A stretch of DNA of 64,000 nt, from the NCBI RefSeq assembly GCF_015207255.1, contig NZ_JADEXG010000013.1, forward strand, positions 28,512 through 92,511, read 5' to 3'. The position numbers and the translations under genes are program-made. The notes beneath the pieces are model-generated. The model was not told where the DNA came from and made no database searches. It worked only from the letters and a program-made list of their open reading frames with translations. This DNA is from Vasconcelosia minhoensis LEGE 07310. GTDB taxonomy: Bacteria; Cyanobacteriota; Cyanobacteriia; Phormidesmidales; Phormidesmidaceae. Of the stretch, positions 6,228 to 21,200 are shown piece after piece (within the stretch, counting starts at the first letter, position 1; each line of letters opens with the position of its first letter).

Positions 6228-9200
6228 GTGATGAGTGAGAATTTTGAGCGTCTCTACCCTTCTTGGGAGTCCTATACAACGACACCCAAACAAACACTGA
6301 TTGATTCGGTTCTGTCGAGCGAATCTGCCGCTTTTTCGCCATCAAATATTGGTGGGCTACCACTAAATCATGACGGTGATCTCATCCAAGCAGAAACGCT
6401 TATTCAAGCAGATAGCGCTTTCAACCTTGAGTCCCTATCATCGCCTGTTCTCGATTCAGGTCTTGCTGCCCCAGGGATTTATGGAACAGATTCATTGACG
6501 CGGCTACCTAGTAATACGCTTCAGCTCACTGAATCGCTTGAGAGTATCCGTCAGGCGGCGATCGCGCGATGGGTTGGCTTGGGTTTGACCGATGAGCAAC
6601 TTGAAACGCTACAAACTATTTCCTTCAAGTGGGAAGATCTGCCAGGGTCCCAACTAGGGCTTCACTCAGCACAAGGTATTTCGCTTGATATAGATGCTGC
6701 TGGGCAGGGATGGTTTATTGACGATACGCCTTGGGAAGATTCAGAGTTTTCTATCTCTATCTCGCCTACTGCGTTTCGGGCAAATTATAGCGATACTCCG
6801 TATGGTTATATTGACCTATTGACAGTAGTAGCCCATGAGATGGGTCATGCTATTGGCTTAGATCACCCGCATCTAAGTGGTGAAACTATTAACAATCTGA
6901 TGAATGCAGGGATTGACCTTAGCGTCAGACGAAATCCCAGTCAAAGTGACTTTGAATTTGTTCTTTTTGGAGATCATAGCGATCTAACACAGGCTCTACA
7001 GTTTAATGGCCCAGCGGCTCAGGTAAACACCTATGTTGAGGGCCACCAGTACACCAACTACGAGTCACCGCACTACATCGCCAGCGGCCCCAACGGCGAC
7101 TACGTCATCACCTGGGTCAGCCAGGGCCAAGACGGCAGCAGCGAAGGCATCTATGCCCAGCGCTTCGATGCCCAGGGGGTGCCGCTCGGCGGTGAGTTCA
7201 AAGTCAACACGACTACTACGCATAGCCAAATTGATGCAGGCGTCACGGTTGATGGCAACGGTGACTTCGTCATCGTCTGGAGCAGTCAGTATCAAGACGG
7301 CAGCAGTTGGGGCATGTACGGCCAGCGCTTTGCGGCCAGCGGCGAGCCCCTCGGCAGCGAGTTCCGCCTCAACACCTATACCTATTACGACCAGCGGATG
7401 ACCGCCATCGACTCGGATGCCGAAGGCAACTTCGTCGTCCTCTGGTCGAGCTATAGCCAAGACACCTTTTGGCACGAGGTGTATGGTCAACGCTTCGATG
7501 CGCAAGGGGTTGCCCTCGGCAGCGAGTTCCGCGTCAACACCTACACCGCCTATGAACAGACCTATCCTTCGGTAGCGATGAGTGCCTCAGGTGAATTTGT
7601 GGCGACCTGGAGTAGCCGTTATCAAGATGGCAGTGGCTGGGGGGTTTATGGCCAGCGCTACAACGCGAACGGGGAGCGGCTCGGCGATGAGTTCCTGGTC
7701 AACACCGCTACTGCCAGCGACCAGATCTACTCTCGCGTCGATATTGATGATGCGGGCAACTTCATCATCGTTTGGGAAAGTCGAGACTATCCTTCAAGCA
7801 GCGCTTCCAACTACAACATCTATGCGCAGCGCTTCGATGCCGATGGCCAAAAGCTGGGTGCTGCCTTCAAGGTCAACGATGCTGAGCTTGGCGACCAGCG
7901 TCATGCAGTAGTCAGTATCGATAAGAGTGGTGACTTTGTCGTTACCTGGCACAGCGACCAGCTCAACGAAGGCCAGGATGTCTTTGCCCGGCTGTTCAAC
8001 GCCAATGGCGTTCCGCTGGGCAGTGACTTCCTGGTCAATCAGGCGACTGCCGGTGACCAGAAGCAGCCCTCAGTCACTACCGCCGACAACGGCTTCGTCA
8101 TCGCCTGGGTTGGTGACGGCACCAACGGCACCACTGAACTCTTCGCTCAGCGGTTTGTCAACGACACGATTGCGCGACCGCCGCTGGTCGCTGGTATCTT
8201 TACGCCAAATGGAATGCCTGTCAGCAAAGGCAAGCTGCTGGTTGAGCGCACCCCTGAGCTGCGGGTTGACTTCTCAGCCACGCTAGATGCGGCAACGGTC
8301 ACCGATCTAGCCAACTGGGCACTGCTGCGCAACGGCGAAGACCGCAGTGACCTGCTCTCTGCGGTGCAGTATACGGTGAGCGAGCTGGGCTATGCCAGCG
8401 CTACGCTCACTTTCGCGACTGCTTTGGGCAGCGGCGACTATGTCCTGGTCGCTAAAGACTCGCTGCGGAGTGCAGCGGGCACCCCACTCGATGGCGACCT
8501 GGATGGCACAGCAGGCGGGGACTATGCCCGCAGCTTCACAGTGGCCAACTACCTGGCTACTGGCCCAGCGGCTCAGGTAAACACCTACACTGACGGCAAC
8601 CAGTACACCAACTACGAGTCACCGCACTACATCGCCAGCGGCCCCAACGGCGACTACGTCATCACCTGGGTCAGCCAGGGCCAAGACGGCAGCAGCGAAG
8701 GCATCTATGCCCAGCGCTTCGATGCCCAGGGGGTGCCGCTCGGCGGTGAGTTCAAAGTCAACACGACTACTACGCATAGCCAAATTGATGCAGGCGTCAC
8801 GGTTGATGGCAACGGTGACTTCGTCATCGTCTGGAGCAGTCAGTATCAAGACGGCAGCAGTTGGGGCATGTACGGCCAGCGCTTTGCGGCCAGCGGCGAG
8901 CCCCTCGGCAGCGAGTTCCGCCTCAACACCTATACCTATTACGACCAGCGGATGACCGCCATCGACTCGGATGCCGAAGGCAACTTCGTCGTCCTCTGGT
9001 CGAGCTATAGCCAAGACACCTTTTGGCAAGGGGTATACGGTCAGCGCTTCGATGCCCAAGGAGTTGCCCTCGGCAGCGAGTTCCGGGTTAACACCTACAC
9101 CACCTATGACCAGACCTATCCTTCGGTAGCGATGAGTGCCTCAGGTGAATTTGTGGCGACCTGGAGTAGCCGTTATCAAGATGGCAGTGGCTGGGGGGTT

Positions 9201-12200
9201 TATGGCCAGCGCTACAACGCGAACGGGGAGCGGCTCGGCGATGAGTTCCTGGTCAACACCGCTACTGCCAGCGACCAGATCTACTCTCGCGTCGATATTG
9301 ATGATGCGGGCAACTTCATCATCGTTTGGGAAAGTCGAGACTATCCTTCAAGCAGCGCTTCCAACTACAACATCTATGCGCAGCGCTTCGATGCCGATGG
9401 CCAAAAGCTGGGTGCTGCCTTCAAGGTCAACGATGCTGAGCTTGGCGACCAGCGTCATGCAGTAGTCAGTATCGATAAGAGTGGTGACTTTGTCGTTACC
9501 TGGCACAGCGACCAACCTGGGCTAGGACAAGATGTCTTTGCCCGCCTCTTTAACGCCAACGGCGTTGCGCTGGGCAGCGCTTTTCGGGTCAACCCCAAGA
9601 CTGCTGGCAACCAGAAGCAGCCTTCGGTCACTACCGCTGACAATAGCTTCGTCATTGCCTGGGTCGGCGATGGCAGCAACGGCACGACCGAACTCTTCGC
9701 TCAGCGCTACAAAGCAAATAGCCCACCCTCTTTGATAGGCAGCATTGACAATCAAAGTGCTTTAGAAGACACCTTTTTTAGCTTCACGGTTCCAGACAAC
9801 CTATTTCAAGATTCAGACGGTAATGATGACTTAACCTATAGGGCAACGCGGGCAGATGGTAGCGCATTACCAAGCTGGCTAAGCTTTGATATCTCAACCC
9901 GAGTTCTGAGTGGAACTCCCAGCGAACAAGACGCGGGCACGACCACTATAGTCATTAAAGCTATTGACGGTTCGGGTGAAATTGCAGCCGAGTTCTTCAA
10001 CCTGACAGTAGCACTAAAACCCGCAGATTTAATTATTTCTAGCATCAGCGCACCCGAAACACTCATACCTGGCAGCACAGTCCAGTTAGAGTGGACGGTC
10101 ACAAACCAAGGCCCTGGCAAAGCTCGTTCCGTTTGGAATGATGCAGTTTACCTATCCCCTACGTCTGAGCTTGATCGCACAAAAGCAACTCGCCTCAAAC
10201 AAGTAACGGTCACTGAGCAAGTTCCTCTAAACGTCGATAGCAACAATCAATACACGCTTCAAGCTGACATCACTATTCCCAATGACCTAGTGCTTGGTCA
10301 GCATTATCTTTTTGTTGTCACTGATGAAAGTGATGCCCAAGTAGAAGTTAACGACGATAATAATTTTGCTAGTGTAGCCATCACGTTAGTTGCCTCAGAC
10401 TTACAGGTCGTCAGCGCAACTGTTCCTAATACGATTCTTTTGGGTCAGTCAACCGACCTAACTTGGACGGTAAGAAATTCAGGAGCTGGGCCGACTCAAA
10501 CAAACTGGAAAGACGCCGTCTATATTTCCGACTCCCCCATATTGGATGGTTCAGCGACTCGGCTAGAGACTACTCTACGATCTAATCCGGCTGCGTTAGG
10601 CACTGCTGATAGTGACAATGCTTACACGCAGACTGCAACAATAACCTTAAAGGGGCTAACCACAGGGCAAAAGTATCTCTTCTTTGTCACAGACATTGAC
10701 AACCAACAAAAAGAGGCTAACGATTCAAACAACGTCTTACAGATTCCAGTTACGCTAATCGCGCCTGACCTTCAGGCAGTCCTCAGCGTGTCAGAAACAG
10801 CAATATCTGGTACTACAGTAGCCGTCAACTGGAGCGTTCGAAATAACGGGACAGCCTCTACGACTGCTACACCGTGGATCAATAGATTTTATCTATCAAC
10901 TGACCAAAAGATAGACTCATCGGATCGACTCATCCAGACAATCACTTTAAGTACGGCATTGGAGGCAGGAGCGAGTTATTCTGATGCATTTACCTTTGAC
11001 TTGCCCATTGCTATAGAAGGTCAGTACTACCTCCTGATGGTCACTGATGCTGATCATGGGATCGCCGAGGGCGCTGCGGCAGGGGTGCTAGCTGAGTCAA
11101 ATAATCTAGCGTCCGCAGCGTTAGAAGTCGTCCTTGCTCCCTACTCAGACCTTGCTGTCACGAACGTCAATGCAGCTGAAATCTACGTTGGCGATCCTGC
11201 CAAAATTCAGGTGAGCTGGAGCGTTACCAACCTTAGAAATGAGGTTGGACCTAGCAGTACCTGGACAGACAGAGTTTGGGCCTCAGTCAACGAAGTTTTC
11301 GGCGACGGCGACGATCGCTTACTGGGAGAATTTGTCCATACCGGTTCACTTGCAGGTTTAGCCAGCTATTCGCGTACAGAAACCATTACGCTAGCGCCTC
11401 GGTTTGAGGGCGAATATCGGATTTGGGTTCAAACCGATAGCGCAGGGCAGGTTTTCGAAAATGGCCTGGAAGACAATAATGCTGCCGCTGCTGCGAACCG
11501 AACCCAGATTGTGCCAATTCCCTATGCGGACCTGGTGATCAATCAAATCGATGTCGCTTCAAACGGGAATAGCGGTCAGCCCTTTAGCTTATCTTGGACA
11601 GTCGCTAACCAAGGGATTGGTCTAACCAGTACTTCAACTTGGAACGACTATGTCTATTTGACGGCGGACCCAGCTGGTAAAGCAGGGCTTCAGCAGTTAG
11701 GCCAGTTCGAGCATATTGGTGTACTAGCAAAAGGCACAAGCTATCAACGCTCGGGTCAAATAATTCTGCCTGATGGGATCGAAGGCGAATATTACCTCGT
11801 GGTGAGAACAGGTGGTCCCTATGAGTTTCGCTACACCGATAATAACGCTCTCACCTCAGCTTCTATCAACGTTAGCTTGGCCCCCACCCCAGATTTAGCC
11901 GTTGTGGACATTGAAGGGCCAACCAGCACAAAAGCAGGGAGCAAGGTTGATATTGCTTGGACGGTCATCAATCAGGGGCAGGGCAGCACAAATCGAGCCT
12001 GGGTTGATCGGGTTTACCTGAAAGCAGCGGGTTCAGACCAAAAGATTGAGGTAGGCAAGTTTACCTACACGCAGGAATTAGAAGCCGGTAAAACTTACAG
12101 GCGTTCGGAGCAGTTTACACTGCCCAGCACAATCCAGGGAACTTATCAAATCGTTATCGAAACGAATGCAGGTCAGTTCCTTTACGAAGGCGCTTTCACC

Positions 12201-15200
12201 AATAACAATACGAAAATTGATAATGACCTGCTTACGATTTCATTCCCCGCTCGGCCCGACCTGCGGGTGGCTGATGTTGAATCGCCAGCTACTGTCGCCG
12301 CTGGCGGTACATTGACCGTTGGCTTTATCGTTGAAAATCAGGGTGGCGTTGCGACTGACACGCCCAGCTGGCTTGATCGCATCTATATATCGCGCGATAA
12401 CACCATCAGTGATGATGATATTCTGCTTGGAGAAATTAGTAATGCATCTGCGCTGATGCCAGGTGGGCAGTACCGTAGCGAAGTTGAGACCGCGCTCATC
12501 CCTCGTTATTTCCGAGGAAACGCCTATATTCTGGTCCAAACAGATGCTAAAAATCAGCTGAATGAATATCCACAAGACGACAACAACCTGTTTGCTAAGC
12601 CTATCTACGTCGAGCCTCTGCCCCCTGCTGACCTGGTTACAGCTAATGTAGCTGCGCCCAGCCAGGCCTATGAAGGCTCGTCCATTGCGGTTACTTACCG
12701 GGTTACCAATAAGGGTATTGGCGAAACCGATCGCAGCGGCTGGCAAGATACCGTTTGGCTCACCCGGAATAAAGACCGCCCATCGGCTTCCAGCTCAGGT
12801 TCCTTTGAGCCAGAAGATATTCTGCTAGGAACCTTCAGTCATCAAGGTTCGCTCGCGATCAATGACAGCTACCAAAACACTGTCACAGTAACGCTGCCAA
12901 AGCAAATCACGGGTGACTGGTACATTACCGTATGGTCAGACGCCTATGATGTTGTAACTGAGGATACTCAAAACATCAACGTCAATCCAGACGACCCCAA
13001 CGAGCTAGATAGCAACAACTATGCTTCTACGCCAATCACTGTCCTTCTGACACCGTCGCCAGACCTGATTGTCGAATCGATTACAGCGACCCCAGAAGCT
13101 AAAGCAGGCAATCCGTTTAAGGTATCTTGGACAGTCAAGAATCAGGGACAAGCTGAGACAGAGGGCAAATGGTATGATGAGGTTTACATTTCGGATAGCC
13201 GCGATCTGAACGATCGCAATGGCCACAGATGGCTACTAGGCAGGGTCAACCATACTCAAGCGCTAGCGGCCAACGGCAGATACACAGCCGAGCTCGAAGT
13301 AGAGTTAGCGCCATCGGTTCACGGCCAATACGTCATCGTTAAGACCAATGCGGGAATCGCTAACTGGGAGCGAATTTGGGAAGGGCCATATATTGATAAC
13401 AATACTGATGTCACCGATACGCTAGTCACCCGTGCGCCTTCTGACCTCGTTGTCACTAGCGTCAAGTCGCTAACCGATGCTTTCTCAGGCGAAAAGGCAA
13501 CGATCACTTGGACAGTGACGAACCAAGGTGCCGCGACCTGGGCAGGCACAAAATACTGGTATGACGAAGTTTGGTTATCTCCCGATTCCACCTTTATCAA
13601 GGATAGAGCAACTAGACTAGGCCTATTTGCGTATAGCCCTGGACAATCCCTCGGCAGCGACGAGAGCTATACCCAAACCCAGGAGGTTATTCTTCCAGCC
13701 GGGACAAACGGAGAATACTATCTCTACGTTAGTACTGACTATACCTACAGCGAATATGACAATCGCCGGGTGTTTCGCGGCAGCATCCAGAACAGCGGCA
13801 GCAATGACAATGCACTGGGCCTTTATAAAGACACTGTTTTTGAAGATGCTTCCAATAATTTAGGGGTAGGCAAGTTCGATATCAACTATCGAGAGCCGGA
13901 CTTGCAGGTTGCTGCCTTTGCGTCCCCCATTCAGTCTGCAAACTCGGGTGAATCTGTCTCCGTATCCTGGACAGTTACCAATCAAGGGACCCGTGACACT
14001 CGTCAAAGTGCTTGGTATGACAGAGTTTATCTCTCTAGCGATCTTTCCCTAGATTCTGCCGATGTCATGCTGGGTTCGGTCAAGCATGTCGGTGGGTTAT
14101 CAATTGGTCAGAGCTATAGTCAAACCGCTACTCTAACTCTGCCCGATGGAATCGAAGGGAATTACTATCTCATCTTCGTCACCGATGCAAATCTGGAACC
14201 CAACCGTTCCGGCACTAAGCTCGTTTTTAGCGGCCCGCTTACGTGGGATAGTGTCGTATATGAAAACTTTTCTAGATACGCCAACGTACCAGAGTTTCAA
14301 GACGAAGGGAATAACCTTGCTGTTAACGCGCTACAAGTCGTTCTTACTCCGTCACCAGACCTTCAGGTAACCAGCATTGTCGTGCCACAGCGCGCAACTG
14401 TTGGTCAACTACTAGACGTTACCTACACCGTCACGAATAAAGGCACCGGCGATACGCCTATTCGCCAGAGCAGCTGGAACGACTCCATCTATCTCTCCCG
14501 CGATGAATTTTTAGACGTGCAGCGCGATCGCTTCATGGGCATTGTCTCCCACAGCGGCGGCCTCGCCGCAGGCGGAAGCTATACCGTTAGTAAAACGCTA
14601 GACCTGAGCACCGATCTGACCGGGCCTTACTATGTCTTCGTGGTCACCGATGCCATTACCAGTCAGACATCGCTACGCGGCAGCGTCTTTGAAGGAACCT
14701 TTGAAGGCAACAACGCCTCCCCGAGTCAGCAGCCGGTTATTCTGGAACTGCCGCCACCGTCAGACCTGCAGGTCAGCAGTATCACAATTCCAAATGCGGC
14801 AAAATCCGGCGATTTAGTCACGATTAAGTGGGAAGTGACGAACTCGGGTGTGAACGCTGCCGCCGGGCGGTGGAGCGATGCCCTCTACCTTTCAGCCGAT
14901 GAGCAATGGGACATCACCGATATTGCTCTAGGTCGAGTTTTACGAAGCGGCATTGTCGCCCCAGGCGAGACCTATAGCGCCAGCCTGTCTGTAAACCTTC
15001 CCCCGGCGATTCCCGGCGACTACCGGATTATTGTCCGCCCAGATATCTTTAACCAAATCTACGAAGCAGAAAACGAAGCAAACAACACCACCGCATCGGC
15101 AGATACGCTCTCAGTGAGCGTTGAAACGCTTCAGCTTGGCGTGCCGCTTGATCTAACCTTAGACCCGGGTGAGGAGCGTCTGTTCCAGATCACCATTGGG

Positions 15201-18200
15201 GCCGGGCAAACCCTTAAGGTCAATGTAGACTCTGCCTCCGGCAGTGCAGCCAATGAGCTGTTCCTAAGACACGAAGCAGCCCCGAGCGGTATTGTCTATG
15301 ACGCGGGCTACGACGGCGAACTCGGGCCTGACCCAGTAGCCATTATCCCGACTACAAAGCCTGGAACGTACTACGTTTTAGTGCGGGGCTACAGCCAGCC
15401 GTCTCAGGACACACCCACCCGAATCATTGCGGATGTCCTCCCCTTCGGCATCACCAACGTCACGACGGACCGAGGAGGCGATAGTCGCTATGTCACTACG
15501 ACAATTTCTGGGGCGCAGTTCCAGGCGGGTGCCATTGTCAAGCTGGTACGGCCCGGGATCGCAGAATATGTGCCTGCCCGCTACGAAGTCATCAATAGCA
15601 CGAAGATTATTGCCATCTTTGACCTGACGGATGCACCCCATGGTCTTTACGACGTCAAAGTGATAAACCCCAATGGGAAAGAGGCGATTGTCCCCTATCG
15701 CTATCTGGTCGAGCGCGCAATCGAGACTGATGTATCGATTGGCGTGGGTGGCCCTCGCGTCATTGCCCCAGGTGAGGCGGGCACCTACGGCCTATCCATC
15801 AATAGTTTGACTAACCTCGATACGCCCTATGTATTCTTCCAGGTCGGTACGCCCGCGCTGGGCAAGAATGTAGAAGTCTTCAACCTGCCCTTCGTCACCT
15901 TCAGCTCAAATCTGAGAGGAACACCGGGGGATGAGTACAGCGATATTCCCTGGGCTAGCTTAGTTTCTGATGTAAATCGAGAAGGTGAAACACTAGCGCC
16001 GGGCTATGTCTTAGATTTGGCCACCGGCGGCAGCATCGGTCGAAACTTCAATGTTCAAACCTATGCGGGCCTGGTTGAAGAACTGCTGAAAGATCCCAGG
16101 GCACTCGAAGATATCCCCGATGACCAGATTGCCTTCCGCTTCCATATCTTAGGGTCAGCAACTGCGCTCAGCCGCAGCGAATTTGTGGCTCAGCAAACCG
16201 TAGAAGCGCTGCGGCTGCGCGACGCCATTCTCAGAGATCGCACGGCGGCCCAAGCGCTCAGCGTGCTGGCAGCGGATGCCCAGACCTGGACACAGGCCTA
16301 TCTCGCCGCGCTGGAGCAGGTAGGACTGCTGCGCCCTGAGGCGGAAGCACCGCCCATCCGCGAGAGCGCGCAGGTGATCAGCCTGCTGGCAACCCTGGCG
16401 ACGGGCCTGCTGATTGGCCCGGCTGGAGCGGGAATTCGCTCGACCGGCAATCTGGTTGAATTCTTTGAGCAGATTCGCCGGTGGTATGGCGATACGCCTG
16501 AAAAGACCGGAAGTGAGAAAATTCCCAACCCGAGCTTATTTGATCTGGGCCTTTCGCGACCGACGCGCACCCAGGCTTTCAACATCTATGTGCCGTACGG
16601 TGACGCCCGAGTTGATCTACCGCCATCTACGTCTGTCCCGCCGCCAAGCTTTGCCAGCCTGTTCCAGGCGAACGGCTCGCAAAGCAATCAGGTGTCCCTG
16701 GTTGGCCCGCTGGGCTACGGCAGTGAAAACTATGTGCCGCTAGGAGAATCACTCCCCTACAGAGTTCGCTTTGAGAATAGCGCCAACGCTGCTACTACAG
16801 TAGGTGAAATTCGCATCGTTTCCCAGCTAGACACAGACCTTGACCCCCGTACGTTTGAGCTAGGCGGTCTAAAGCTGGGGGACATTCAAATCCATATCCC
16901 TAAAGGCCGGGGCGCTTTCCAAGGCGATTTCGACTTCACTCAGAGCAAAGGCTTTATCCTGCGCGTCAGTGCCGGGCTAGATCCGCTTTCGAATACGGTG
17001 ATCTGGCAGCTCCAGGCGATTGACCCCAGAACCGGGCAGGTGATTAACGACCCAGAGCGGGGGCTACTGCCGCCTAACAATTCTAAACAAGCCGGGGCTG
17101 GCTTTGTCAGCTATACGGTTAAACCGCTGGCCAATCGCCCTACCGGAACGGAGATTACCAGTGCCGCTCGCGTGTTCTTTGACCGGGCAGCGCCGCTGGA
17201 TACTGCTGTGGCGACCAACCTGGTCGATGGCAAAGCACCGACGACGCTGCTGCAAGTCAGCCCGCTGACGGCTGGGGGCAGTGACTATCGGGTGCAGTGG
17301 AATGCCGCTGACGAGGCTAGCGGCTCTGGGGTGCGCCACGTCACCGTCTATGTCGCCACGGACGGCGGCGACTTTAAGATTTGGCAGTCGCAGACGACGG
17401 CAACCGAGTCGATCTTCCAAGGTGAAGCCGGGCATACCTACGAGTTCTTGGCGCTGGCAACCGATAATGCGGGCAACCGTGAGCAGCCCCAGATCGGGAT
17501 TACCCCGCCCAGCGATGGCTTTGCAACCAACCTCGGCACCCTGCCGGAAGTTGGTCGGACGACCGAGCCCGCCCTAGCACCGCCACCGGCCCCAGCCCAG
17601 CAGCCATCCACCAATCCTCTCTTCTTACAGGCGCAGCAGGCCATTCCAAACGCGGTGGTCAACGGTCAGCCGTCTGAGTTTGCTCAGGTGCTACGACCCT
17701 TCAACGCCAGCTCGTTCGCGACCGGCATCCCCCAAAGCCACCGTGAGATTGGCCCGATGGCCATTGTTGAACTTGCCGATGGCACTATCCTGGCGAGCGG
17801 CGGGCAGAATCGCGGTTCGCTCTATCAGTTCTCCAAAACCGGCGGCGCGGCCCAAAACCCGCTGGCTATTCTGCCCTATCCTGTTTTCGACCTGGCGCAG
17901 GCAGCAAACGGCACGCTCTGGGCGACGACCGGTGGTGGGCCGCTGCTGAAGCTAGATGCCAAAACTGGCGAAATTCTAGCCCAGTATGCAGATGGAATTA
18001 CTCAAGCGCTCGTGATCGCGCCTGGCACCGGCAAGATCTATCTTTCTTCGGGCAACGGCGTTGAAATCTTTGACCCCGCCACCGAAACCTTCAAGCACTT
18101 CAGCAATCTGCGGGTCGGCAACCTGGCCTTTGCGCCCGATGGCAGTCTCTGGGCCACCCGCTGGCCGCAGCGGGGCGAAGTGGTGCGCTTCAACGAGTAC

Positions 18201-21200
18201 GGCGAGCCGCAGCAGATGCTGAAGCTCGACGCACCGACCGACTCACTCGCCTTCGGCCAGCCGAATACTCGCCTAGCCGGGCTGCTGTTTGTCTCGACTA
18301 ATCGGATAGACGGGCAGAACGGCGAGCTGATTATGGTCGATACCAAGACCTTGGATACGGTGGTGGTGGCTTCAGTCGGCAGCCGTGGCGATATCGTTAA
18401 GGTGACTGCGGACGGACGGGTGCTGCTCAGCCAGTCAACGCAGATCGATGTCCTAAATCCGCTGATTGCGCCGCAGGTTGCCTTCACCAACCCGTCGCCG
18501 GATGCGATCATTGCCCTGCCGCAGGGGTCGATCACGGTCACCTTTGACCAGGATATGTGGGTCGGCACGTTGACCGATGCTGCCTCGATCCTCAATCCCA
18601 GCAACTTCATCCTGACCGGGCAGACCAGCGGCACGCTGACGCCGCAGTCGGTGCGCTATGACGCGGCCACCCGCTCGGCCATCCTCGAATTTGGCTCAAT
18701 TGCAGCTGACCTATATGAGCTAGACGTACTGCCGACGCTGCAAAGTGCGGCTGGGCTAGCGCTAGGTGAAGGCTATGAAGTTGACTTTACGGCTGTGTCT
18801 GACTTCTCCGCCTTTGTTGATATTGCCTTTAGCAATACCCGCTACGACCGGGCCAGCCAGACGATTGCCTTTGACCTGGCGCTGACCAACCAGACCGACT
18901 ACGACCTCCTGCTGCCGTTGACCCTGCTGCTGACCCCCACAGGCTCGTTTACCAGTGAGCCGATGGGCGCGATCGCGCAGCAGCGAGAAACGGGCGCTTA
19001 CCTGCTCGACCTCAGCCAGGCCCTAGCCGATGGCCGCCTCAAGGCCGGTGAGTCGGTAACTGGGCAAACGATTACGGTCTATAACCCAGACGCGCTGCGG
19101 TTTGACTATGAGCCGGGCATCTTTGCCCTGCCCTATCCGAATGAAGCGCCGCTGTTCAACAATGCGCCGCTGACGACCGCCCGCATCGGTGAAGTCTATA
19201 CCCATCAGGTCGCAGCCAGCGACCCCGATGGTACGGTATTGACCTACTTGCTGTACCAGGCTCCCAAGGGCATGACGATTGATGCCCAAGGGGTGATTAC
19301 CTGGACACCAGGGCCGGATAGCGCGGCGATTGAACCGGTTGTGCTCCAGGTGTACGACGCGCGCGGGGCGCGTTCGACGCAGCGGTTTAAGATTGCCGTG
19401 GCCGGCGGAAATCATCGACCCGTTTTTGCCGGGCTGCCCGCTGAGATCTATGGCGCGGAAGGTCAGCCGATTCAGCTAGCCGTCCGGGCGACGGATGCGG
19501 ATAACGATGCGCTGGTGATTTGGGCCAACCGGCTGCCGCCCGGGGCAATCTTCGACTCCAAGACCAAGGTGTTGACCTGGACGCCGGGCTACTCGGCGGC
19601 GGGCACCTATGAGGACGTGCGCTTTATCGTCAGCGACGGCACCACGACGACGACGGCTTCGACCACGTTCCTGATTGCGCCGACCAATCAGGCCCCGACG
19701 CTAAAGCCGCTGACCAACCGCACCATTCGCGAGGGTGAGACCCTGAGGCTCCAGCTCCAGGGACAGGATCCAGAAGGGACGCAGCTGACCTACTTCAGTA
19801 ATCTGCTGCCGGGCGGCGCTCGCCTCGACCCGCGCACGGGTGTCTTTGACTGGACGCCGAACTACTTCCAGGCCGGTCACTTTGAAATTCCGCTGCTGGT
19901 CTCTGACGGCGAGCAGCTGGCCTCTCAGCTGCTGAAGATAGACGTGCTGAATGTCAATGCGGCCCCCGTGTTTGAGGGTTTACAGCAGTGGACGGTGGTA
20001 GAAGGGCAAACAGTTCGCTTCAGAGCGTTTGCCTTTGATCCGGATAATCCCGGCTACATCCCGCCCGAGCGCAACCGGGATGGCGAACTGACGCTGCTAG
20101 AGGACAGCGACCCGTCGGTCACCTACAGCGTCAGCGGCCTGCCTGCGGGGGCGAGCTTTGACCCCGATACGGCGATCTTTAGCTGGGCTCCGGGCTTCAG
20201 CAAGGCTGGGACCTATGCGGTCACCTTTACCGCTACCGACGATGGCAATGGTACTGGCGTGGCCCAGACCGCGACGATTACCGTGCCGATTACGGTGCTC
20301 GACGTGAACCGGGCTCCTGAGATTGCCGCGATCGCGGCTCAGACATTGCAGCGCGGTGAAAGCCGGACGCTCGAGATTGTCGTGACTGACGCTGACGGCG
20401 ATCGCGTTTCGATTACGGCGACGGACCTAGACGGCAGGGCGCTGCCTGGCTTTGTTGGCTTTGTCGATAACGGCGACGGCACGGCTCAGCTCCAGCTGGC
20501 TCCTGAGGCGACGACCGTCAGCGGTGACTATGTGCTGGAGGTGGTTGCGAGCGATATCACGGGCGCGCAGACGCGCTACGAGTTTGTGGTGACGGTCGAT
20601 GCGCCCAATGACGGGCCGGTAATGGATTTCATCGGTGACAAGGTGGCGGTCGCGGGTGAGCCGCTGACTTTTGACGTGCGGGTTCAAGATCCTAATCAGG
20701 ACAACCTCAGCTATGCCCTCAGCGGTTTGCCGCCAGGAGCGACGCTGGTAGGAACCAATGTGTACGGCGTGGCCCGGTTTAGCTGGACGCCGAGCGCGGC
20801 GGATTTGGGTAGCTATCCGGTCACCCTGAGCGTGACGGATAGCGGCAATGGCGATGCTGCTCAGCAGCTGAGCGGTGAAGTCACCTTTACGCTGAAGGTG
20901 CGCAGCCAGAATCAGGGGCCGGTACTGGCCCCAATTGGTAACCTCAGCCTGCAGGAAGGGGAAACGCTGACGGTGGTGCTGAATGCCACCGATGCCGATG
21001 GCGATGGGCTCACCTACCGGGCCGAGAATTTGCCCAGCGGCGCGGTGCTGGATCCCAGAACGGGCGTGCTGAGCTGGACGCCGAATCACTTCCAGGCGGG
21101 CGTCTATAGCAATGTGATTCTGAGTGTTAGTGATGGTCATCGCCAACAGTCGGAGACGATTACGCTGACGGTGGGCAACGTCAACCAGGCTCCGGTGCTA

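Noticed and set aside
20427..21146. A 239-residue open frame on the minus strand inside the giant gene
   Set aside because: It mirrors GC-rich putative-Ig repeats, has no recognisable domain and no ribosome site. Unlike the pentapeptide frame, its sequence is low-complexity antisense. Other long minus frames at 7065-7505, 8619-9059, 32301-32777, 33096-33884 and 34626-35054 were rejected on the same grounds.
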